Source: CAYVBE01 sp964572825 (GTDB lineage Bacteria; Planctomycetota; Brocadiia; SM23-32). From it: DNA of 64,000 nucleotides. The notes beneath the pieces were generated by a model. That model saw only the letters and a list, made by a program, of their open reading frames with translations, was not told the origin of the DNA and searched no databases. The DNA lies in contig CAZNGS010000012.1 of NCBI GenBank assembly GCA_964572825.1, positions 23,532 to 87,531 on the forward strand, read 5' to 3'. The position numbers and the translations under genes were made by a program. Positions 57,116-64,000 of this stretch are shown one piece after another (position 1 is the first letter of the stretch; every line of letters begins with the position of its first letter).

Positions 57116-57582
57116 TAGTCCTTCAGTTGCCTGCGCGGGAGACTCGCCAATCGAGTTATTGTACCGGACGGCGCAACGCCACGCACGGGTTGTCACGTCG
57201 CCGGCAGGGCGGTTCAATTATGGAGTTCGGGCCGCGCCTTTGCGGAGTACCCGTGCCTGTTGTCCGCTCCCGATGCCCCGAGCGCTCACGGAACGGCGTC
57301 TTCGTGTAGCATAACCCACCGTTGGCCATGTGTGGCGTAGGACTTTTGAATAACCCCATGTCGGCCGGCTGCCGGTGGGGAGAGGCCCATCCCGCGCCAG
57401 CGCGATCATGGCCGGTCTTTCTGTTCCCTGCAGGGCCACGCTCCGTCGTGGCCGGTTTTCCGACGGCGAAGAGTACGGACGCGACGGAGCGCGTCCCTCC
57501 AAGGGGCGCCGGCTTTCCAATGGTGGAGGCGGCGGACGCGACGGAGCGCGTCCCTCGAATGGCCGTCAGGCAGGGGCGGCAT
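57116..57582. other. Intergenic region with palindromic repeats
   Basis: 467 bp between uvrA and the acyl-CoA-ligase-like gene. The part from 57420 to 57560 holds the dispersed palindromes at 57477 and 57534 and a related motif GGGCCACGCTCCGTCGTGGCC. The uvrA promoter should be in the left part but no clear hexamers were identified. No gene is supported. Confidence 0.55.
57477..57556. repeat. Two copies of a palindromic repeat 57 bp apart
   Basis: GGACGCGACGGAGCGCGTCC occurs at 57477-57496 and 57534-57553, each followed by CTC. The arms GGACGCG and CGCGTCC are exact inverses and form a hairpin. A variant is present at 28183. Confidence 0.75.
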
Positions 57583-59340
57583 TCAGTCCGCGTCCGCCCA
57601 GGGCGTCGCGGCAGTGCTGCCCCTCATGCGGCTGTAGGCGGTGGCGGCATCGAACGGATTCCGCAGGGGAGAGGGCCGGCCCATGGTGTTTTTCTTCAGT
57701 TCAGCGAACTCTTCCCCGCGCCATTCGGTAAGGCAGAAGTCGTACCGCCTCAGGTAGGCCGGCAGGCCCTGGAGGGCCGAGTCTATGTCGCGCTTGATCC
57801 GGGCGTAGAGCTGGCCCGTGGTTCGTGCCTCGCTGACGTGCTTCAGGTCCGGCCTGACGACGATGCCCACGCCCTCCCCGCCGTCGGGCGTGCCGATGGG
57901 TCGCACGGCGAACTCGTCCAGTGTCAGGCACCCGCTCAGGGGTTCGTCCAGCTCTTGCTCGGGGAAGACCTTCTTGCCGCTGGGCAGCACGATGACGTGC
58001 TTGATGCGTCCCACGATGTAGAGCTGCCCGTCGTCGTCGCGCCGGGCGATGTCCCCGCTGCGCACGCCGTCTCCCTCCATCTGTCGGCGCGTGCGGGCCG
58101 GGTCTTTCAGGTAGCCCTTCATCACATGCTCGCCGCTGACCACCATCTCCCCCCACCGGTCCAGGTCGAAGGCGATCTCCGCCCGCCGGCAGGGGACAAA
58201 CGAGACACGCGTCTCCTCCAGGGGCGTGCCGATGGAGCCGGCTTTCCGCTCGTAGAAGTTCGTGAAGTAGAACCGCCGGGGCGAGAACTCCTGCACCACC
58301 GCCACGGGAGAAAGCTCGCTCATGCCCCAGCCCTGGATCAGCGGGATGCCCAGGGCGAAAAACTCCCGCAGGACCCGCGGGGAGATGCGCGCCCCGCCGG
58401 TGATGGCGAATCGCAACTGCTGGCCGCCGAAAAGCTCGACGTGCAGGCGGCGGAAAAGCAGCCTGCCCGCGTTCAGGCCGGTCCATCGCTTGATGGTCCT
58501 GGAGAGGCGGAGGGCTTGCTCGAAGCGGGCAGTCTGGCCGGACCGCTCGGCGTTGCGGCGGATGCCCTCCAGCATGGCTTCGAATACCCGGGGCACGCCG
58601 ATCAGGACGGTGGGGCGGCACCTGCGCAGCAGGCGGCGCGAGCGCCGGTCTCGAACGTCGCCGATGGCCATGCGGGCGCCCACGAACGGGGGGACCACGA
58701 CCGTCGTGGTCAGCGGGAAGGCGTGGTGGAACGGCAACAGGGCCGGCAGGCAGTCCTCCGCCCGCACCCCGAAGCGCTGCCGACATTTGCGCACGTCGAA
58801 GATGATGTTGCGGTGGGTCAGCACGACGCCCTTTCTGGGGCCGGTCGTGCCGGACGTGTAGAGTATCTGGGCGGTGTCCGCCGGGCCGATGTCCGGCCGG
58901 GGCGGGACGGCGTCACCGCGCTCCAGGGGGCAGACCGTCTCCACGTCACCGAGCTCGCCGACGGCCTCCGCATCGTCCGCATCGCACACAACCTGGCCCA
59001 CCTCGGCGTGTTCGAGCGCGTGGGCGAGCCGCGCGCTGTCCGTGGCCAGCATCTCGTGCTCCAGGGGCACCGCCACCGCGCCCAGTCGCATGATCCCGTA
59101 GTAAGCCCTCACCCACCGGGCGGAGTTGGGCAGCAGGACCGCAACGGTGTGGCCCCGGCGTACCCCGAGAGCGTGCAGGCCGGCCGCGAATGCCTCGGCG
59201 CCGCGGTGTAATTCTGCAAAGGCGGTGTTCCGCAGACGGCCGCGCTCATCGAGTTCTTGCAGCGCAATCGCCCGCGGGGTGTGCGCCGCGCGGAAGGGCA
59301 GGATGTCCGCTATCGTCCTGATGCTCTGGTCGCCTGCCAT
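57583..59340 (-). CDS. AMP-binding enzyme, long-chain acyl-CoA ligase-like
   Basis: A 585-aa adenylate-forming enzyme. The P-loop motif is LYTSGTTGPRKGVVLTHRN (about residues 170-190), A5-type IQGWGMSELSPVAVV, and the hinge region YIVGRIKHVIVLPSGKKVFP with the conserved lysine-containing stretch. The N-terminus (FRAAHTPRAIALQELDERGR) is typical of long-chain acyl-CoA synthetases. It probably activates a fatty acid with ATP and CoA. It lies 34 nt downstream of a Gfo/Idh gene on the same strand. The substrate is not defined. Confidence 0.88.
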   Translation of the reverse strand: MAGDQSIRTIADILPFRAAHTPRAIALQELDERGRLRNTAFAELHRGAEAFAAGLHALGVRRGHTVAVLLPNSARWVRAYYGIMRLGAVAVPLEHEMLATDSARLAHALEHAEVGQVVCDADDAEAVGELGDVETVCPLERGDAVPPRPDIGPADTAQILYTSGTTGPRKGVVLTHRNIIFDVRKCRQRFGVRAEDCLPALLPFHHAFPLTTTVVVPPFVGARMAIGDVRDRRSRRLLRRCRPTVLIGVPRVFEAMLEGIRRNAERSGQTARFEQALRLSRTIKRWTGLNAGRLLFRRLHVELFGGQQLRFAITGGARISPRVLREFFALGIPLIQGWGMSELSPVAVVQEFSPRRFYFTNFYERKAGSIGTPLEETRVSFVPCRRAEIAFDLDRWGEMVVSGEHVMKGYLKDPARTRRQMEGDGVRSGDIARRDDDGQLYIVGRIKHVIVLPSGKKVFPEQELDEPLSGCLTLDEFAVRPIGTPDGGEGVGIVVRPDLKHVSEARTTGQLYARIKRDIDSALQGLPAYLRRYDFCLTEWRGEEFAELKKNTMGRPSPLRNPFDAATAYSRMRGSTAATPWADAD

Positions 59341-59374
59341 GTGCTCTCGCCGCCTTGCGCGGGCCGCGCGCGGC

Positions 59375-60418
59375 TCAGAAGCTGTAGAGGTGATCCACCA
59401 GGGGCAGCGCGATGTGCCGGCCGGTCAGCACCGAGAGTCGCGCCGCTTCCATGATCTCCTGGGCACCGTGCGCGTTCTCCGGGCTGCAGATGCCCTCGAT
59501 GCGCTGCTCGTTGCGGATGCAGTGCACGAAATACTCCGGCCCGTTGCGCCGCGGGGGCTGCAGTGGGGGGGCCTGGTGTTCTTCGCCGTCGCGCTCGTCC
59601 TGGTTGTAGATGGTCACCGACCCGCTGCTGGCCACCATGACGCCCTCGGTGCCGTAGAGGATCAGGTGGTGTGGCGGCCGGTTGGCAATCGGCTCCGTCC
59701 ATGTGCATTCGATCACGGCGTTGGCGTCCTGGTACTGAAGCGCCACGATGGCGTTGTCGTCGACCGGAATGTAGTCTTTCACCAGTCTGCCGGCGATGGC
59801 GGTTACCTGATTGGGCATGCCGATGAAGTGCCGCGCCAGGCTGGCGCCGTAGCCCAGATAGTCGAACAGCGCCCCGCCGCCGTTCTCGACGGGGTCGTAG
59901 AGCCAGTCGTAGAAGTACTCGCTGCAGCCGATCTCCTTGGGGCCGCAGTGGCCACCACGCCATTTGAGCTGCCAGACGCGCCCGATGGCTCCCTCCCTGA
60001 CCAGATCGTGGGCATGACACACGCCCGGCGACCAGGCGACGGGCCAGTTGATCATCAGCAGCACGCCCTCCCGCCGGGCGGCCGTCAGCATCCGGTCGGC
60101 CACGTCCAGGCTGCTGGCCATCGGCTTCTCGCACATCGCGTGCAGGCCATTCTCGACGGCCAGGTCGACCAGGTCGGCCGAGGTGCGATTGGTCCCGTAG
60201 ACGAAGACCGCGTCGAGGTTTTCCTTCTGAAGCATCTGTTCGAAGTCGGTGTAGGTCTTCTCGCACTCGGTGCGCGAGCTGAACTGTTCCAGCAGCGGCT
60301 CGTTGGGATCGGCGGCCGCCACCAGCTGGGCGTCTTCGATGGCCGGCAAATGGTCCAGGTTGCCCCAGATGTGGTCGTGCACCAGTCCGAGAATACCTAT
60401 GCGGGTGCGTTGGGTCAT
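59375..60418 (-). CDS. Gfo/Idh/MocA family oxidoreductase
   Basis: A 347-aa predicted NAD(P)-dependent oxidoreductase. The N-terminal Rossmann segment is RIGILGLVHDHIWGNLDHLP, a variant of the GxGxxG motif where the second glycine is replaced. The EKP motif is MCEKPMASS. The C-terminal domain has ALFDYLGYGASLARHFIGMP. Unlike the homologue at 28320 there is no Tat signal, so it is probably cytoplasmic. It is divergent from the sulfatase pair at 60667, with which it may share a control region, and 34 nt upstream of the AMP-binding gene. Confidence 0.88.
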   Translation of the reverse strand: MTQRTRIGILGLVHDHIWGNLDHLPAIEDAQLVAAADPNEPLLEQFSSRTECEKTYTDFEQMLQKENLDAVFVYGTNRTSADLVDLAVENGLHAMCEKPMASSLDVADRMLTAARREGVLLMINWPVAWSPGVCHAHDLVREGAIGRVWQLKWRGGHCGPKEIGCSEYFYDWLYDPVENGGGALFDYLGYGASLARHFIGMPNQVTAIAGRLVKDYIPVDDNAIVALQYQDANAVIECTWTEPIANRPPHHLILYGTEGVMVASSGSVTIYNQDERDGEEHQAPPLQPPRRNGPEYFVHCIRNEQRIEGICSPENAHGAQEIMEAARLSVLTGRHIALPLVDHLYSF

Positions 60419-60588
60419 GGGTCCCCCCCTCGGGAGCAGGCGTATGTGCGACGGCGCGCAGGTCTCTTGCCGTCTGGAAGGTCCAGAACCGGTCTGGACT
60501 TCCGAGCATGCTATCCCCGCTCCGGCCGGGTTGTCAACCGCCGGGAGCGTATGCGGCGGTCCGACATCGGCGCGTGCTCGCGGTAGAG

Positions 60589-60617
60589 TTGTCAGTCACT
60601 GCCCGACGTGTTACAAC
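60589..60617 (+). promoter_or_regulatory. Putative promoter of the sulfatase pair
   Basis: TTGTCA (60589-60594) and TACAAC (60612-60617) with a 17-nt spacer, 49 nt upstream of the TTG start at 60667. The -35 matches five of six positions; the -10 is weaker. Confidence 0.4.
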
Positions 60618-60666
60618 ACCCATCAACTCGCATTTGCCGGCACGGCCACCTCCGGGGAGGGATGCC

Positions 60667-62151
60667 TTGGCACGCCCGAACATCCTGCTGATCACCACGG
60701 ACGAGCAGAACGCGCGCACCTGTGGACACGCCGGCGACCCGGCGATCCAGACCCCCAACATCGACCGCCTGGCCCGCGAGGGCGTGGTCTTCACCCGCGC
60801 CTACACCCCGCAGCCCCTCTGCACGCCGGCCCGCGCTTCCATCTGGACCGGCCAGCACGTCACCACCCACGCCGTCAAGGGGAACATCTTCACCGGAAGG
60901 CGCAGGGGCATCCGGGCGGGGACGGTCACGTTCCCCCGTCTGCTGCGCATGGCCGGCTACGAGACCGCGCTGGTCGGCAAGCGCCACCTGGGCTTCGAGA
61001 ACGAGTCCGACATCGCCCTCGACTACCAGGACCTGGCAGAAAGCAAGTTCGACTTCAACCCGGAGGGCATGGCCGACCACTACCGGCGATGGCTGGCGGA
61101 GCGGGGCCATACCAGGCAGGAGATCGAGACCTGGGTGCGCGAGGACCTGCACGAGGAATACCTGCGCTACCACGGGGCGCTCAAACACCCCCTGTCGGAA
61201 GAACTCTACATCGACACCTATGTCGGTCGACGGGCCGTCGAATACATCCGGGGGCGGGGCGACCGGCCGTTCTTCCTGTGGGTCTCGTTCTGCTCGCCGC
61301 ACCATCCCTACGACCCACCCGGACGCTATGCCGACATGTACGACCCGGCGGACATTGCACTGCCGGACCGATCTGCGTCGGAACTGGAGGGGAAACCGCT
61401 GCGTCACCGCATTCGCGCCATCCGCTGCGCCCGGAACGAGCCGCTGCCCCACGGATGGGGCGCCCCGTCCGAGGAGGTGCAGCGTATGATCGACAACCCG
61501 GACCTCTGCCCCTCCGGCGAAGAGATCGCCCGCATGATTCCCGAGGGCGTCCAGCGCCGGATGATCGCACACTACTACGGGACGGTCTCGCTCTGCGACG
61601 ATCGGATCGGGCGGATTATCCGCGCGCTCGAAGAAAAGGGCCTTTGGGATAGCACCATCGTGATCTTCGCCAGCGATCACGGCGACCATCTGGGCGAGCA
61701 CTACCTGTGGTTGAAGGGCGTCACCTCATACGAAAGCCTGGTGCGGGTGCCGTTCGTGGTCCGCTTGCCGGAGGGACAGGCTGCCGGCCGACGCTGCCAC
61801 GAACTGGTCTCCCTGTTCGACCTGGCCCCGACCTTCCTGCGGTGGGCCGATGCCGAGCAGCCCTACACCCCGGAGGGGCACGACTTCCGGGAGCGGCTGG
61901 ACGGGTGCCGGTTCGAGACGCTCCTGGCGGAGCCGGAAAAACCCATCCATGAGGAGCTGTTCATCGGCACGCGCACCGTGGTCACCAGGGAGTGGAAATA
62001 CGTTCACAACGGCGGCGACATGGACGAACTCTACAACCTGGCCGAGGACCCGGCCGAGCAGGTCAACCTGAGCGGCCGCCCCGCCCACGCCGAGGTGGAG
62101 CAAGAGCTGCGCGGCAGGCTCTTCGAGCGCTTCGACATCGAACCCAGGTAA
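60667..62151 (+). CDS. Sulfatase (complete)
   Basis: A 494-aa type-I sulfatase. The start is taken as TTG 60667, five bases after GGAGGG; the protein then begins MARPNILLITTDEQNARTCG, as usual for this family. The formylglycine motif is CTPAR (Cys52) and the distal metal site is FASDHGDHLGEHYLWLKG. WVSFCSPHHPYDPP lies between. All catalytic elements are present. It forms an operon with the next sulfatase, 16 nt downstream. The substrate is probably a sulfated polysaccharide. No signal peptide is seen. Confidence 0.92.
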   Translation: MARPNILLITTDEQNARTCGHAGDPAIQTPNIDRLAREGVVFTRAYTPQPLCTPARASIWTGQHVTTHAVKGNIFTGRRRGIRAGTVTFPRLLRMAGYETALVGKRHLGFENESDIALDYQDLAESKFDFNPEGMADHYRRWLAERGHTRQEIETWVREDLHEEYLRYHGALKHPLSEELYIDTYVGRRAVEYIRGRGDRPFFLWVSFCSPHHPYDPPGRYADMYDPADIALPDRSASELEGKPLRHRIRAIRCARNEPLPHGWGAPSEEVQRMIDNPDLCPSGEEIARMIPEGVQRRMIAHYYGTVSLCDDRIGRIIRALEEKGLWDSTIVIFASDHGDHLGEHYLWLKGVTSYESLVRVPFVVRLPEGQAAGRRCHELVSLFDLAPTFLRWADAEQPYTPEGHDFRERLDGCRFETLLAEPEKPIHEELFIGTRTVVTREWKYVHNGGDMDELYNLAEDPAEQVNLSGRPAHAEVEQELRGRLFERFDIEPR

Positions 62152-62167
62152 AGTGGAGGCACCGCAA

Positions 62168-63280
62168 ATGCCCGACCGGCCGCTTAACCTGATCGTGCTG
62201 ACCTCCGATGAGATGCGGGGCGACTGCCCCGGCTACATGGGCAACCCGGACTGCCGCACGCCCAGCCTGGACCGCTTCGCCCGGCGGGGCGTGGCCTTCA
62301 AACGGCACTTCTCGGTCTTCCCCAAGTGCGTCCCCGCCCGCATCGCGGCCATGACCGGCCGCTACTGCCACACCGACGGGTTCCGCACCATTCATCAACA
62401 TCTGCCCAACGACCAGCCGGACGTGCTCGCCGCGCTGAAAGCCCACGGCTACGAATCGGCGCTCTTCGGCATAAACCACTGCTGGGAAAACGTCTACGGA
62501 GACCATCTCAACCAGAAAGGGGCCGGGTACCTGGACTACCATTCGTACACGGAGGGCTACTTTCGGCACCTGCTGGCGCGCAAATGGCCCGTCCCGGATC
62601 CGCCCGAAGGCGCGCCGGAGCCGATGCAGACCCCCGAGGGCTATGACTTCCACTACCGGGGGCGGAAGACGGAGCCGCGGAGCGGTTTCTGCGACGACAA
62701 CCGGGCCGAGCAGGCCATCCACTACCTGACCGAGAAGTGGGATACCTGCATGGCCGACTGCCTGCTGCACGTGCCATGCATCCTGTGGGCCCCCGGCCTG
62801 CCCCAGGGCCAGACGGTGGAAGGGCTGACCCAGCACGTGGACTTTCCCCGCGCGCTGCTGGAGCTGCTGGGCCTCGATCCGGACTGGGGCATCCACGGGC
62901 GTAATCTGCTGGCCATCCTCAGCGGGCAGCAACAAAGGGTGGCCGCATTCGCCGACGGTGGACACGAGGAGGAGATGTGGGCCCGCATGCCCGCCGGCGA
63001 GCACAGGAGCGGCAAGCAGAAGACTTACGCGGAGTGCCCCGAAACCATGGCCCGCGCCAAGATGGTGCGGACGGAGCGCTGGAAGCTGGTTACTCGGCTG
63101 GTGGGCGGCAACGAGCTCTACGACATGGAAAACGACCCCCACGAGATGCGCAACCTGTGGAGCCAGGTGGAGGAGGAGCTCGAACTGGGGAGCGTCGTGC
63201 TGGACCTGCAGCAGAAACTGATCGACTGGTGCACCCGGACGGACACGGACCGCCCCTACCAGGAGCGCGTGGGGGCCTGA
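62168..63280 (+). CDS. Sulfatase with internal deletion (distal metal site missing)
   Basis: A 370-aa sulfatase-family protein, about 100-130 residues shorter than its neighbour. The N-terminal half is normal: LIVLTSDEMRGDCPGYMGNP and the formylglycine motif CVPAR (Cys54, in FPKCVPARIAAMTGR). After AIHYLTEK (residue 190, about 62735) the protein passes directly to WDTCMADCLLHVPCILWAPG. In relatives those segments are separated by the block containing the HxPH and SDHG motifs; neither is present here. The start is ATG 62168 after GGAGG. The frame is open throughout, so either a genuine in-frame deletion, a non-catalytic paralogue, or an assembly collapse could explain it. Confidence 0.85.
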   Translation: MPDRPLNLIVLTSDEMRGDCPGYMGNPDCRTPSLDRFARRGVAFKRHFSVFPKCVPARIAAMTGRYCHTDGFRTIHQHLPNDQPDVLAALKAHGYESALFGINHCWENVYGDHLNQKGAGYLDYHSYTEGYFRHLLARKWPVPDPPEGAPEPMQTPEGYDFHYRGRKTEPRSGFCDDNRAEQAIHYLTEKWDTCMADCLLHVPCILWAPGLPQGQTVEGLTQHVDFPRALLELLGLDPDWGIHGRNLLAILSGQQQRVAAFADGGHEEEMWARMPAGEHRSGKQKTYAECPETMARAKMVRTERWKLVTRLVGGNELYDMENDPHEMRNLWSQVEEELELGSVVLDLQQKLIDWCTRTDTDRPYQERVGA

Positions 63281-63299
63281 GGCAGCTCTCCAGGGCCTT

Positions 63300-63785
63300 T
63301 CACCCTTCGCTGCCGACGGTGCGGGCGTTCTCCAGCAGCGTGTGCAGGGCCGCTCTGACCCGTGAGGCATACATCCGCACGATCACCGGTATCAGGACCA
63401 GCCAGGGGAGGAAAGGCGCCACCGGGATGAGCAGCACGAAGGGCGGCAATTCGCCCGCCCGCACACGGGGCAGGAGGAAGGCGCCGAACCCCAGCAGGAA
63501 AAGCAGCGCCATGCCGCCGATGAAGATGAGCAGGAACTTGTGCAGCTTGCGCACTCCACCCAGGCTCGCCCCGAGGTTCAGGGAGTCGTCGGTGGCGGCG
63601 ACCACCACGGTCGAGGCGCCCAGCAGAGGATTGCGCCGGGTGTCCGGCCACCCCGAGTAGCGCGCCTGGAATGAACCGTCCTCCACCGGGGTCACCTGGA
63701 AGCCGGCCTGCGCCAGGGCTGCACGGGCGAACTTCAGCGCGGTTTCCGCGTTCCCCTGGAAGGAAATCGTGCTCTCGTATTCCAA
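63300..63785 (-). CDS. Small membrane protein of unknown function
   Basis: A 161-aa protein if translation starts at TTG 63785, where AGGAGAGGGGAAGG directly precedes it; an ATG at 63827 would add 14 residues. The N-terminal part (about residues 1-70) has the pattern of a small alpha/beta domain (ISFQGNAETALKFARAALAQ, GFQVTPVEDGSFQARYSGWP). Two membrane helices follow (HKFLLIFIGGMALLFLLGFG and VLLIPVAPFLPWLVLIPVIV). The family was not recognised. It converges on the truncated sulfatase. Confidence 0.7.
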   Translation of the reverse strand: MEYESTISFQGNAETALKFARAALAQAGFQVTPVEDGSFQARYSGWPDTRRNPLLGASTVVVAATDDSLNLGASLGGVRKLHKFLLIFIGGMALLFLLGFGAFLLPRVRAGELPPFVLLIPVAPFLPWLVLIPVIVRMYASRVRAALHTLLENARTVGSEG

Positions 63786-63907
63786 ACCTTCCCCTCTCCT
63801 TGCTGCTTCATGGCAACTGACGGGCATGGTGCGACCTGAGGGCTTTCCGCTGTACACTCACCGTCCCGAAGTGGATAATCTGTCCTGGCAAAATCACTAA
63901 TCTGCGC

Positions 63908-63936
63908 TTGACAATCGCCAGGATGGAGATTAATTT
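63908..63936 (+). promoter_or_regulatory. Possible promoter at the right edge
   Basis: A perfect TTGACA (63908-63913) with TAATTT (63931-63936) after 17 nt, facing out of the window. An inverted repeat TCCTGGC/GCCAGGA (about 63882-63923) overlaps it and could be an operator. The downstream gene is beyond the window. Confidence 0.35.
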
Positions 63937-63945
63937 CCTTCCGTT

Positions 63946-64000
63946 AGCTCGACTTTCGACATCAGGCTGCTCGGCTCTTGGCACAGCGATGCGTCCTTGC
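63946..64000. repeat. Third copy of the MITE-like terminal repeat (truncated by window end)
   Basis: AGCTCGACTTTCGACATCAG begins at 63946 and the next 35 bp remain similar to the copy at 5501-5553 (GCTGCT, GGCTCTTGGC, GTC-TTG at matching spacing). The rest of the element lies outside the window. Confidence 0.6.

Overview
This is a GC-rich, gene-dense chromosomal window, almost certainly from a metagenome-assembled genome because it contains a 100-base run of N (13748-13847). The gene content points to a Planctomycetota-like, Gram-negative member of the PVC group. The reasons are: five type-I sulfatases in 64 kb; a MoxR/DUF58/BatA/DUF4159 cluster; secreted VIT/VWA and HEAT-repeat proteins; a Tat-exported Gfo/Idh/MocA oxidoreductase next to a PmoA-like (DUF6807) protein; a GlmU-like nucleotidyltransferase; and KdsA plus an LpxL-type acyltransferase. 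This placement is inferred from gene content only; no 16S rRNA or ribosomal protein is present.

Layout, left to right. 1-4663 (minus): DUF4159 - MoxR ATPase - DUF58 - BatA-like VWA operon with a good sigma70-like promoter. 4784-5817: a deletion-derived transposase remnant, hairpins and a 261-bp element with 16-bp terminal inverted repeats. 5818-7263: sulfatase 1. 7607-12838 (plus): three secreted proteins (VIT/VWA, DUF4139, VWA). 13091-14000: an IS200-like RAYT transposase flanked by inverted palindromic repeats, then the assembly gap and a 59-bp tandem repeat. 14110-17987: two-component system and an iduronate-2-sulfatase-like protein. 18032-19873 (minus): a dehydrogenase/sugar isomerase pair. 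20129-23380 (minus): Mfd. 23770-25305: sulfatase 3. 25360-28096 (minus): ECF sigma factor - anti-sigma - secreted DUF3352-like protein with overlapping start and stop codons. 28320-33506 (plus): Tat-exported oxidoreductase, PmoA-like protein, HEAT-repeat protein. 33603-35288 (minus): GlmU-like enzyme and a small lipoprotein.

35496-40562 (plus): a compact run of MTA phosphorylase, zinc-ribbon STAS protein, a 309-aa protein with an internal duplication, a PqqD-like protein, an FtsX/MacB-type permease with an unusual extracytoplasmic domain, and its ATPase. This is the best candidate for an undescribed system. 40583-45367 (minus): an operon of a TPR protein carrying two RNA-polymerase alpha-CTD-like domains, ruvA, ruvB, queH and a SpoIID-like protein. 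45531-46985 (plus): kdsA and nadD behind a clear promoter. 46995-52304 (minus): lpd - lipB - lipA - stand-alone lipoyl domain - holB - rsgA. 52505-57115 (minus): nucleotidyltransferase, lysophospholipid acyltransferase, UvrA. 57583-60418 (minus): acyl-CoA-ligase-like enzyme and a Gfo/Idh/MocA oxidoreductase. 60667-63280 (plus): two sulfatases in tandem, the second lacking the segment that normally carries the distal metal-binding residues. 63300-63785 (minus): a small membrane protein. The right edge begins another copy of the repeat end seen at 5501.

Functionally the window mixes DNA repair and recombination (Mfd, UvrA, RuvAB, HolB), lipoate metabolism, envelope biogenesis (KdsA, acyltransferase, nucleotidyltransferases), regulation, and a scattered capacity to desulfate and oxidise glycans. 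Many apparent long ORFs on the opposite strands are high-GC shadows and are not annotated. No tRNA, rRNA, CRISPR array or prophage was seen.
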